Shown one piece after another: positions 8,391 to 15,823 of a stretch of 64,000 nucleotides of DNA. The translations under genes were made by a program, and so were the position numbers. This stretch comes from G963665215 sp963665215 (lineage in GTDB: Bacteria; Chloroflexota; Dehalococcoidia; Lucifugimonadales; CAUZJF01): NCBI GenBank assembly GCA_963665215.2, contig CAXXWW010000003.1, positions 124,001-188,000 of the forward strand, given 5' to 3'. Positions within the stretch are counted from its first letter, which is position 1. Each line of letters begins with the position of its first letter. Below the pieces are notes generated by a model. That model had not been told where the DNA came from and did no database searches. It saw only the letters and a program-made list of their open reading frames with translations.

Positions 8391-9758
8391 GAGGTTACGT
8401 CAATAGGTGTGTAAACGACATCAGGCGGCGACCTTCTCAGCCGTTGATTCAATGGCGATTCCATCCGCATACTGTGCACCGAGATAGACGTCTTCGATCA
8501 ACTCAGGGGCCTTCAGACGCCTGAAGCGCTGTTCGGCGACCATCAACATTTTCCAGATCACCGCTATCGCCCGATCGACCCTCTTGTAGCGCTTGGCGGC
8601 ATCGGTCCGAAGCCTGAGGGCCGCGAAGGGTGATTCTACCGGGTTCGTCGTGCGAAGGTGCCCCCAGTGCTCCTTTGGGAAGTCATAGAAGGTGACCATG
8701 CGGTCCCAGTCCCGCTCCAAGGCCTCTGAGGCCGCCTCGTAGGAATGGTCGCCGCACCACCTGGTGAACACCGTCCTGAGCCGCTCAGCCTCTGTCCGAG
8801 TCGGCGCGTAGGGGATAGTACGCAGCATGAGCTTGGCCTGGTCCTGTTGTCGCTTTGGAAGCTTGGCGAGCACGTTTACGATCTTGTGGTTCCAGCAGCG
8901 TTGCTCTGCCGCCTGCGGATAGACGTTGCGCAGAGCTCCCCAGATGCCCAGGTGTCCGTCTCCAACCACCAGCCTCGGGCAGCTCAAGCCCCGGCGCTTG
9001 ATGTCCCTGAGCACCTCGGGCCAGTTCTCTGTGGACTCCCTGTATCCGGGAACAGCGCTCACCACCACCTTGCTCCCGTCGCTCAGGGCCGCCATCACCA
9101 CCAGTACCGCCGCCTTCTCCTTCTCAAGACCAGCCTTGACGTAGACTCCATCCACCCACATGTAGACCACTTCCAGGTCATCGAGGGGCCGGCTGCGCCA
9201 TTGGGCAAGCTCATCGTTCCACTTATCCTTCAACCGGGCCACCGTGCTCGCCGATACCGGTGCGTCCTCTCCCAGCAGCCCCCGCAAAGCCAGATCGAAG
9301 TCGCCTTCGGATAGACCGTGCAGGTACAGCTCGGGGATCAACTCAGCAACCTTCCTGGTCCTGTTGACGAACAGCGGCAGCAGCCGGCTCTCGAACTGCT
9401 CCTCGGTATCGCGGACTCGCGGCCGCCTCAGCTGTATCGTTCCCGAACTCAGCGTAAGCCTCCGGGCTCTGCCGTATCCGTTCCGATAGCCGGTATCTGA
9501 GTCCGAGTCGGATCTGAGCGCCGACTTCGCCCTTCCCAGAAACGCCGTCACCTCCTCCTCCAGCAACTCCTGGATCAGCCTCTGGACCTGGCTTCGCACC
9601 CAATCCTCCAACTGCTCCCACTCCGGCCTTGACTCCGACCTACTCTCAGTGCTTTCCTTCCTCATGGGCGGTCTATCTCCTCTCTTGGGCCTCGAGCCCG
9701 TGTTGTTCAGAGAGAGGGTACACCGCCTGACTGTTTACACACTTTTTGAAGATACCTC
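8391..9758 (-). mobile_element. IS256-family element, copy 1 (intact, with target duplication)
   Basis: 1368 bp. The transposase-distal end is GAGGTTACGTCAATAGG and the proximal end (read inward) is GAGGTATCTTCAAAAAG; both arms share GTGTGTAAAC and TCAGGCGG, giving imperfect terminal inverted repeats. The 8-bp target duplication is CAGCGAAC at 8383-8390 and 9759-9766, as expected for a simple IS256 insertion. Confidence 0.95.
8421..9665 (-). CDS. IS256-family transposase, copy 1
   Basis: A 414-residue mutator-type transposase. Catalytic-type motifs are MWVDGVYVKAG (first Asp), LVVGDGHLGIWGAL (second Asp) and TTNPVESPFAALR (Glu), with the family's RCWNHK motif between. The start ATG lies 13 bases after an AGAGGAGAT ribosome binding site. 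This copy uniquely has Pro in NWPEVL where the other copies have Ser. The frame is complete and probably active. Confidence 0.95.
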   Translation of the reverse strand: MRKESTESRSESRPEWEQLEDWVRSQVQRLIQELLEEEVTAFLGRAKSALRSDSDSDTGYRNGYGRARRLTLSSGTIQLRRPRVRDTEEQFESRLLPLFVNRTRKVAELIPELYLHGLSEGDFDLALRGLLGEDAPVSASTVARLKDKWNDELAQWRSRPLDDLEVVYMWVDGVYVKAGLEKEKAAVLVVMAALSDGSKVVVSAVPGYRESTENWPEVLRDIKRRGLSCPRLVVGDGHLGIWGALRNVYPQAAEQRCWNHKIVNVLAKLPKRQQDQAKLMLRTIPYAPTRTEAERLRTVFTRWCGDHSYEAASEALERDWDRMVTFYDFPKEHWGHLRTTNPVESPFAALRLRTDAAKRYKRVDRAIAVIWKMLMVAEQRFRRLKAPELIEDVYLGAQYADGIAIESTAEKVAA

Positions 9759-9854
9759 CAGCGAACTTCCACACAGACGGCACTGGGTCTGAGCATGTTC
9801 GTCTATCTGTAGCTCAAACATCGACTCCCCCCTGTCGATCAGTGGGATTGACAT

Positions 9855-10190
9855 TTGCTCTCTCGACCACGTGACTTTGACCACGGAGAAAAGATGAGCA
9901 AGTCCGGGCGAAAATCCCGCACCATCCAGGGAATGTATGTTTCCAAGCCCACCTCTGACAATGAGCAATTGCCTTCCCTGTTGGTGGTCGCATGACAGAA
10001 CCAAATATATGGGCCTCATGAATCAGCAAGGAAGGCATGTTGGATTTTCTTGATTCTGAATCTTACTTAGAGCCACTTTCCGATTTTAAGGATGCGCGGC
10101 CCCATTATGCGGCTTGTTTGCCTTATTCCGCTAAAATTGACTATCCTACGCGATGCCCGCAGTCCTCTTGTGCGTTGCTACCTGTCAAGG
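9855..10190. other. No supportable gene
   Basis: Short frames exist on both strands but lack ribosome binding sites or recognisable motifs. The stretch is more AT-rich than its surroundings in 10030-10140. Nothing else stands out. Confidence 0.5.
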
Positions 10191-10635
10191 GTGTCGACGT
10201 CCAGCGATTATGTCAGGGTAATGGACCAGCGATTATGTCAGTGGTTGCTGTGTCAAGCCAATAGTTATCCAGTTCGATGATTGAGAAAGCCCCCACCTCC
10301 AGCTTCGTGTGACACCGTGGGTGGCAGTGATGGTGACTCGATCCGAGCGGAGCAGCCCGCGGATAAATGGATAACCTTGGCGGGATTGCCCACTTACCCA
10401 CAGGCCGGTTGTTATGGACCGAAGGCGGTTCCACATGATCAAGAGTGAGCAGCGAGCTCCCTGTCCGGATAGACAGGTGGACTTGAAGCCTCAACGTACT
10501 TTCGGACGGTGATGCGGGATATGCCCAATTCCCGGGCGATTGCCCGAAGAGAAAGGCCTCGACGCTTGGCCCTCTGCACTGCTTTCCAACGGGCTCGCTG
10601 ACGAGGCGTCGGCGGTCTGGGTGGTTGAGCCTAAG
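10191..10635 (-). mobile_element. Remnant of an IS21/ISL3-type element
   Basis: On the minus strand, 10620 down to about 10440 encodes RARWKAVQRAKRRGL followed by SLRAIARELGISRITVRKYV, a helix-turn-helix seen in IS21 IstA proteins and in long ISL3 transposases, then a stop. At the other side, a 16-bp direct repeat CCAGCGATTATGTCAG occurs at 10201-10216 and 10226-10241, resembling the repeated binding sites at IS21 ends. The fragment is cut off at 10635 by IS1380 copy B. Which of the two families it belongs to is not settled. Confidence 0.5.
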
Positions 10636-12354
10636 CCCGAATCCACCGAAGGACACCGATGGACGGCGTGAGGAAAGCGGAAGGGGGGTGAGGGAGCTAC
10701 AGGGGAAATAGCCTGGGTTCCATTTGGGGTAGGGAGGTCGGCGGACGGTCTTCATCGCCGCACAGGGGCCCCTATGGCCGTCTGCGGGAGCTGCGATGCG
10801 CGGGATGGCGAGAGAATACGCAGCAGGGAACTCTCTCGGACCGGGCTGGCACGAGTCTGCGGGGATCTTCGGTTGTCCGGTGGGTGGGTCGGTCGCCGAC
10901 GGTGCCGTCAGGCCGGGAGTGGAATGGCTCGCAGCCGGGCCAAGGCGCGGCTGAACTTCTCAGCCCAAGGCCAGCGATCCGGAAGATGCAGGGTCAACCG
11001 GCGTGCCGAGCGGGTGAGCCGTCCGGCCAGGGAGAAGAACCGCCGCCGGAGGGTCTTGGTGGTGGCTATCCGCTCTCCCAGACCGATCCGCGCCGTCCAG
11101 CGGGCCAGGTTGTGGGCCATCGTCTGGACGGCCAGCCAGGCGCCGTTGGCGGCGAAGCGGCCCGAGGGGAGATGGTTCAGCCCGACGCCGTACTTGAGGT
11201 CGCGTATGGCATTCTCGATCTCGGCGTGGCGGCGATGGTCAGCCTCCAGTTCGAGCAACTCCCCGTCCCGGTCGGTGATGAAGCCATGATAGCTGTATTT
11301 GGCGAAGAGGGCCAGTTGGGAACCGGGCGTCGGCTTCACCCGCCGGACGATGAGCCGTACCGGCGCGGCGTCCGCCTCGGCCTGGAAGGGGGTGCAGGTG
11401 GTCTCGGCCACATCGGCGGCGCCGTCCATCCAGTAAGGAATCGGCGTCCAGGCATCTTCGGGTATCGCCTCGATGAGATTGTGCAGGCTTTTGTGCTGGC
11501 GGATGGTGATGGAGAAGCGGACATCCATCTTGCGGCAGACGGATACCACGCCATGAGTGTAGAACCCGCTGTCGGCCCGTAGCGTGAGTCGTCCGTTGGC
11601 CCCGGCGTAGCGCACCCGTCCCACCGTCTCCCGCAGGAAGTGGGCGGCGCCGCGGGCGGTGTTGGCCCGGCCCTCGCGCAGCCGGGACATCAGCACGTCT
11701 CCGGTGCCGGCGGCGATGGCCAGCAGCGGGTGGTAGCCCCGCTTGCCGGTATAGCCGTGGTGGCGGGCGCCCTCCTTGGCCAGTCCGTAGGTCTCGCAGA
11801 TGGTGGAGTCCAGGTCAATGGTCAGGGGCCCGTCGCCGGGTCCCGCCCCGGCCTGCCAAGCCCGGGCCAGCAACTCGCGGCTCACCCGGTCGAGTTGACG
11901 GACGTGGCCCCACCGGAAGCTGCGCAGGAAGGTGCCCAGGGTGGATGGCGCCTTGACCGTGCCGCCCAGGGTGCAGGCCGTCCCCCCGGTGCGCAACACA
12001 TCGGCGTCGTCAATGCAGTCGCCCCCAGCCAGCGCAGACGCCACCAGCGTCATCATCTTGTCGCTCGTGTTCGCCCGCCCCGGGGCATCGCCTAGGTCGA
12101 GGCGCTGCCGGACGAGTTCGGGCAGGCCGAGGTGCCGCGCCAGGGTGGCCGGAAGGAGCAGCCCGGCATTGGCCACCAAGCGGCGGTCGTCGAAGGTGAT
12201 TTGGATCCGGTCGGGGTGGTTGCGTGGCAGCATCTACTGGGTGCTCCTTTTCCGGGGCCGTTTTTTTGCTACAAAACCATTATCCCAGAAGCACAGGAGC
12301 ACCTTCTTGCCGCCTCAGGACGCTAACCCGACGCCCTCCTTCGGTGGATTCGGG
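10636..12354 (-). mobile_element. IS1380-family element, copy B (mismatched target duplication)
   Basis: 1719 bp with inverted ends CCCGAATCCACCGAAGGA and its complement. The flanking pentamers are CTAAG (10631-10635) and CTAAA (12355-12359), one base different. The left flank is IS21/ISL3 debris and the right flank leads into the DUF2958 fragment, so the two sides need not have been neighbours originally. Confidence 0.9.
10908..12233 (-). CDS. IS1380-family transposase, copy B
   Basis: A 441-residue transposase with LTIDLDSTICETYG, LTLRADSGFYTHGV and HAEIENAIRDLKYG. The predicted protein appears identical to copy C and differs from copy E by one residue (FRWGHV here, FRWSHV in E). The near-identity points to recent spread. 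Confidence 0.95.
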   Translation of the reverse strand: MLPRNHPDRIQITFDDRRLVANAGLLLPATLARHLGLPELVRQRLDLGDAPGRANTSDKMMTLVASALAGGDCIDDADVLRTGGTACTLGGTVKAPSTLGTFLRSFRWGHVRQLDRVSRELLARAWQAGAGPGDGPLTIDLDSTICETYGLAKEGARHHGYTGKRGYHPLLAIAAGTGDVLMSRLREGRANTARGAAHFLRETVGRVRYAGANGRLTLRADSGFYTHGVVSVCRKMDVRFSITIRQHKSLHNLIEAIPEDAWTPIPYWMDGAADVAETTCTPFQAEADAAPVRLIVRRVKPTPGSQLALFAKYSYHGFITDRDGELLELEADHRRHAEIENAIRDLKYGVGLNHLPSGRFAANGAWLAVQTMAHNLARWTARIGLGERIATTKTLRRRFFSLAGRLTRSARRLTLHLPDRWPWAEKFSRALARLRAIPLPA

Positions 12355-12409
12355 CTAAAGGGAACGGTCCCGCCGAATCCCATACGGCCCCATAGGAAAG
12401 GAGAAACCC

Positions 12410-12584
12410 ATGCTCGACCAAAAGGGAAACGCCAAAACCACGACCTGGCAGGACAACCACAGCGGGCGCCGCAGGCACAAGCTCATGACGAAGGAGCTCG
12501 GGGACGCGATCCCCGCCATCGGAGCCAACGAGAACGTCGAAGACCACGACGACGTTCTCGCCCCGGCCAAGCTGTTCAGCCCCT
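12410..12584 (+). pseudogene. DUF2958-like protein, 5' fragment
   Basis: The frame starts MLDQKGNAKTTTW after a good ribosome binding site (AGGAAAGGAG) and contains HKLMTKELGDAIPAIGANEN and VLAPAKLFSP, matching the start of DUF2958 proteins that ride on plasmids and integrative elements. Homology stops at 12584, where a GTGCG motif begins a probable group II intron; the frame runs on for a few meaningless codons to 12607. The 3' exon is not found in the window. Family assignment is from motif memory; function of DUF2958 is unknown. Confidence 0.55.
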
Positions 12585-12806
12585 GTGCGCCGCGTGACGC
12601 GGCATAGGATCCTCGACCCAATCGAGAGGGACTCGGAGGAAGTCCCTGGGCCAACCGACCCACCTTGAGGCGAAAGCCAAGGGGGACAACAGCATGTCGG
12701 TAAAGCGGCTACAGCCCCAAAGCGTTGTAGGGCTGGTTCCGCAAGGCCCGCGCGATACGGTGAAAGCTACACTGCCTGAACCCTAGTCCCCAGTAGGTGT
12801 TTGAAG
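12585..12806 (+). mobile_element. Probable group II intron, 5' part (domain I), truncated
   Basis: It begins with GTGCGCC, fitting the GUGYG 5' end of group II introns, at the exact point where DUF2958 homology stops. Following blocks resemble domain I of bacterial group II introns: GGAAGTCCCTGGGCCAACC, GCGAAAGCC, GTCGGTAAAGCGGCTACAGC, then GATACGGTGAAAG. The sequence is cut at 12806 by IS256 copy 2, so the intron reverse transcriptase and domains V-VI are missing. The identification is by recalled consensus; a covariance search would decide. Confidence 0.5.
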
Positions 12807-14174
12807 GAGGTATCTTCAAAAAGTGTGTAAACAGTCAGGCGGTGTACCCTCTCTCTGAACAACACGGGCTCGAGGCCCAAGAGAGGAGATAGACCGCCCA
12901 TGAGGAAGGAAAGCACTGAGAGTAGGTCGGAGTCAAGGCCGGAGTGGGAGCAGTTGGAGGATTGGGTGCGAAGCCAGGTCCAGAGGCTGATCCAGGAGTT
13001 GCTGGAGGAGGAGGTGACGGCGTTTCTGGGAAGGGCGAAGTCGGCGCTCAGATCCGACTCGGACTCAGATACCGGCTATCGGAACGGATACGGCAGAGCC
13101 CGGAGGCTTACGCTGAGTTCGGGAACGATACAGCTGAGGCGGCCGCGAGTCCGCGATACCGAGGAGCAGTTCGAGAGCCGGCTGCTGCCGCTGTTCGTCA
13201 ACAGGACCAGGAAGGTTGCTGAGTTGATCCCCGAGCTGTACCTGCACGGTCTATCCGAAGGCGACTTCGATCTGGCTTTGCGGGGGCTGCTGGGAGAGGA
13301 CGCACCGGTATCGGCGAGCACGGTGGCCCGGTTGAAGGATAAGTGGAACGATGAGCTTGCCCAATGGCGCAGCCGGCCCCTCGATGACCTGGAAGTGGTC
13401 TACATGTGGGTGGATGGAGTCTACGTCAAGGCTGGTCTTGAGAAGGAGAAGGCGGCGGTACTGGTGGTGATGGCGGCCCTGAGCGACGGGAGCAAGGTGG
13501 TGGTGAGCGCTGTTCCTGGATACAGGGAGTCCACAGAGAACTGGTCCGAGGTGCTCAGGGACATCAAGCGCCGGGGCTTGAGCTGCCCGAGGCTGGTGGT
13601 TGGAGACGGACACCTGGGCATCTGGGGAGCTCTGCGCAACGTCTATCCGCAGGCGGCAGAGCAACGCTGCTGGAACCACAAGATCGTAAACGTGCTCGCC
13701 AAGCTTCCAAAGCGACAACAGGACCAGGCCAAGCTCATGCTGCGTACTATCCCCTACGCGCCGACTCGGACAGAGGCTGAGCGGCTCAGGACGGTGTTCA
13801 CCAGGTGGTGCGGCGACCATTCCTACGAGGCGGCCTCAGAGGCCTTGGAGCGGGACTGGGACCGCATGGTCACCTTCTATGACTTCCCAAAGGAGCACTG
13901 GGGGCACCTTCGCACGACGAACCCGGTAGAATCACCCTTCGCGGCCCTCAGGCTTCGGACCGATGCCGCCAAGCGCTACAAGAGGGTCGATCGGGCGATA
14001 GCGGTGATCTGGAAAATGTTGATGGTCGCCGAACAGCGCTTCAGGCGTCTGAAGGCCCCTGAGTTGATCGAAGACGTCTATCTCGGTGCACAGTATGCGG
14101 ATGGAATCGCCATTGAATCAACGGCTGAGAAGGTCGCCGCCTGATGTCGTTTACACACCTATTGACGTAACCTC
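12807..14174 (+). mobile_element. IS256-family element, copy 2 (no target duplication)
   Basis: 1368 bp with both ends intact. The flanking octamers are GTTTGAAG on the left and GGGGGAGG on the right, which do not match. The left neighbour is a truncated intron and the right neighbour a gene missing its 5' part, so this copy marks a recombination or deletion junction. Confidence 0.93.
12900..14144 (+). CDS. IS256-family transposase, copy 2
   Basis: Complete 414-residue frame with all three acidic motifs. It has Ser in NWSEVL and the DSDSDTGYRNGY variant near residue 55, where copies 3 and 5 read DSDNDTGY. Confidence 0.95.
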   Translation: MRKESTESRSESRPEWEQLEDWVRSQVQRLIQELLEEEVTAFLGRAKSALRSDSDSDTGYRNGYGRARRLTLSSGTIQLRRPRVRDTEEQFESRLLPLFVNRTRKVAELIPELYLHGLSEGDFDLALRGLLGEDAPVSASTVARLKDKWNDELAQWRSRPLDDLEVVYMWVDGVYVKAGLEKEKAAVLVVMAALSDGSKVVVSAVPGYRESTENWSEVLRDIKRRGLSCPRLVVGDGHLGIWGALRNVYPQAAEQRCWNHKIVNVLAKLPKRQQDQAKLMLRTIPYAPTRTEAERLRTVFTRWCGDHSYEAASEALERDWDRMVTFYDFPKEHWGHLRTTNPVESPFAALRLRTDAAKRYKRVDRAIAVIWKMLMVAEQRFRRLKAPELIEDVYLGAQYADGIAIESTAEKVAA

Positions 14175-14792
14175 GGGGGAGGACGTGAAGGCCCTCACCA
14201 ACCACTCGGGCTCCCGAAATTACGTGGACATACCTGTCTACCTGAAGGAGGCGACGGGGAAGGCGACGGCATCGGCAGGCGGCAGTGCACCGACAACTAC
14301 AAGATCAGGCCCATCCGCCGAAGGATACGCGAGATGTTGGAACTCAGGCCCAGGCAGCGCGTCCCCGCCGGAACGACCGTTGAGCTGTGGCTCGGCATCT
14401 CCACCGACGAGGCCATACGCATGAGGACCTCCCGCGACCGGTGGATGACGAACCGCTACCCTCTCATCGAGGCGGGGATGTCCCGCAGCGACTGCCTGAA
14501 CTGGTGGCAGGAGCGTTACGACAGGCCCCTGGAACGCTCGGCCTGCGTCGCCTGCCCCTTCCAGTCCCGGCAGCGGTGGGTCGAGACCAAGCGCAGGTGG
14601 CCGGAGATGTTCGCCGAGGCGGTGGAGATCGACGACCGGCTGCGGGATGGACTGGCCCTGGACAAGACGCCGTACCTGCACTCCCTGCGGATGCCGCTGG
14701 CCGAGGCGGTCGCCCTCGATGAGGTGGCCCTCGGAGACGACGAACAGCGAGACGGGTTCGGGAACGAGTGCGAGGGCCACTGTGGGGTGTGA
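14175..14792 (+). pseudogene. PAPS-reductase-like / adenine nucleotide alpha-hydrolase protein, truncated and frameshifted
   Basis: The readable part begins at the IS256 edge with NYVDIPVYLKEATG, then needs a frameshift near 14255 (in a repeated GCGACGG tract) to continue as GIGRRQCTDNYKIRPIRRRI. The rest reads WLGISTDEAIRM, an NRYPLIEAGM segment and a cysteine cluster (DCLNWWQERY...SACVACPF). This C-terminal pattern is typical of phage- and island-borne PAPS-reductase-like proteins. The N-terminal nucleotide-binding loop is lost, replaced by IS256 copy 2. Together with the downstream NYN gene and serine recombinase it looks like part of a mobile island. Confidence 0.6.
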
Positions 14793-14863
14793 GGTGGGTG
14801 TGAAGGCGACCGACAGGGGTCCGGGCAGCCGAGGGCTGCCCGCGCTATCACCGGTATCGAGCG

Positions 14864-14892
14864 TTGACAGCCGCCGCCGCTCGTGGTATGTT
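14864..14892 (+). promoter_or_regulatory. Sigma-70-type promoter for the NYN gene
   Basis: TTGACA at 14864-14869 and TATGTT at 14887-14892 are separated by 17 bp, close to consensus. Transcription would start about 75 bases before the TTG start codon. Confidence 0.65.
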
Positions 14893-14927
14893 TTTCTCAC
14901 CACCCCTATCTCTTCGGCGGTAGGGTC

Positions 14928-14951
14928 GAGACCGTCCTCCGGGGCGGTCTC
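14928..14951 (+). terminator. Hairpin in the NYN leader (attenuator-like)
   Basis: GAGACCG (14928-14934) pairs with CGGTCTC (14945-14951), followed by TGTCTTTGT. It lies between the promoter and the NYN start, so if it terminates it would limit read-through into the gene. The T-run is imperfect. Confidence 0.5.
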
Positions 14952-14973
14952 TGTCTTTGTATGGGAGTAGCGA

Positions 14974-15603
14974 TTGATCACCAACCTCTACATCGACGGA
15001 TTCAATCTCTACTACCGCGCCCTGAAGGACACGCCCTACAGGTGGCTGGACCTCCGGAGGCTGGCCGAGACGCTCTTTCCCCAGGACTCGATCAACCGGG
15101 TTTCCTACTTCACCGCGCGGCTCGACGCCCGTCCTGGGAATCCCTCTCAACGCCAGCGGCAGCAGGCGTATCTGAGAGCCCTGGCGACGCTGCCGGGCTT
15201 CGACGCGTACTACGGCGTGTTCCGGTCCGGCGTCAAGCGCCGCCCTCTGGCTGAGCCGGCGCCGGGGTTGCCGTCTTACGTCCTGGTGAGGGACTCGGAG
15301 GAGAAGGGGTCGGACGTGAACCTCGCCACTCGTCTCTTGGTCGATGGGTTCAACGGGGAGTACGAGCAGGCGGTCGTCGTGTCCAATGACGCCGACTTTG
15401 CGGGAGCGATGCGGTATGTTCGGGACGACCTGGGCCTTCGCGTCACCCTTGTCAATCCAGACTCCAAGAACAGCAGTCCGAGGGAGCTGGCGGACGCCGC
15501 GACCTACGTAAAGCGCCTTTGGAAGAGCCACCTGAGGCGGAGCCAGCTTCCCGACACGCTGACTGACGGGATCGGAACTATAACCAAGCCGGCGGGGTGG
15601 TAG
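14974..15603 (+). CDS. NYN-domain (PIN-like) putative RNase
   Basis: A 209-residue protein starting at TTG 14974, chosen because GGGAG lies 6 bases upstream and the product begins with the family's ITNLYIDGFNLYY. Conserved acidic sites are D in YIDGFN (about residue 8), EKGSDVNLATRLLVDG (about residues 110-125) and VVSNDADFAGAMRYV. This is the usual NYN/LabA pattern of a metal-dependent nuclease fold. Partners or targets are not evident. It has its own promoter and a leader hairpin, and lies between the truncated PAPS-reductase-like gene and the serine recombinase, which suggests an island passenger. Specific substrate is unknown. Confidence 0.85.
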   Translation: MITNLYIDGFNLYYRALKDTPYRWLDLRRLAETLFPQDSINRVSYFTARLDARPGNPSQRQRQQAYLRALATLPGFDAYYGVFRSGVKRRPLAEPAPGLPSYVLVRDSEEKGSDVNLATRLLVDGFNGEYEQAVVVSNDADFAGAMRYVRDDLGLRVTLVNPDSKNSSPRELADAATYVKRLWKSHLRRSQLPDTLTDGIGTITKPAGW

Positions 15604-15639
15604 CGAATGACTGACCCACTGCCGGACGGGCGCCGCGCT

Positions 15640-15669
15640 TTGACGCCGGCCCCCCAATCGCGGTATCAT
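15640..15669 (+). promoter_or_regulatory. Sigma-70-type promoter for the recombinase leader
   Basis: TTGACG at 15640-15645 and TATCAT at 15664-15669 with 18-bp spacing. It would drive a leader of roughly 145 nt before the recombinase start. Confidence 0.6.
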
Positions 15670-15682
15670 GTGAGCGAAAGTT

Positions 15683-15795
15683 GGCCCGGCGATGCAGCAA
15701 ACACCCCGGGCCGTGGCGCCACCTGAAGGAACAGGTGATGCAAGTAGCATTGTACTACTCGCAGACCCGCTCCCGACAGGAGGCGGGTCTTTTTG
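15683..15795 (+). ncRNA. Candidate structured leader/small RNA with four consecutive hairpins
   Basis: Four stems follow one another: GGCCCGG (15683-15689) with CCGGGCC (15706-15712); CACCTG (15720-15725) with CAGGTG (15732-15737); AGTAG (15743-15747) with CTACT (15755-15759); and a terminator stem at 15763-15790. A promoter is placed just upstream. The RNA could be a short terminated transcript or a control element for the recombinase. No known family is recognised. Confidence 0.45.
15763..15795 (+). terminator. Intrinsic terminator upstream of the serine recombinase
   Basis: AGACCCGC (15763-15770) pairs with GCGGGTCT (15783-15790) followed by a T-run (TTTTTG). It ends about 30 bases before the recombinase ATG, so it either ends the leader RNA or attenuates recombinase expression. 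Confidence 0.8.
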
Positions 15796-15823
15796 ATTTC
15801 AGCGTATCGGAAAGGAGGCAGCA

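Larger units (their letters stand above)
8308..9854 (-). pseudogene. Small (56-residue) protein with a CxxC motif, interrupted by IS256 copy 1
   Basis: Removing the IS at 8391-9758 and one copy of the 8-bp duplication joins 9854-9759 with 8382-8308 into 171 nt, exactly 57 codons including a stop. The product begins MSIPLIDRGESMFEL, has CRLCGSS and ends FDSALNRYR. One CxxC pair could be half of a zinc site, but no family is recognised. An alternative start is ATG at 9827; an open frame also extends upstream to 10019 but looks non-coding. Frame restoration supports a real gene, though a 56-codon frame could arise by chance. Confidence 0.4.

Noticed and set aside
10037..10264. 75-codon plus-strand frame near the IS21/ISL3 remnant
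   Set aside because: It runs through the 16-bp IS repeat and has no homology pattern.
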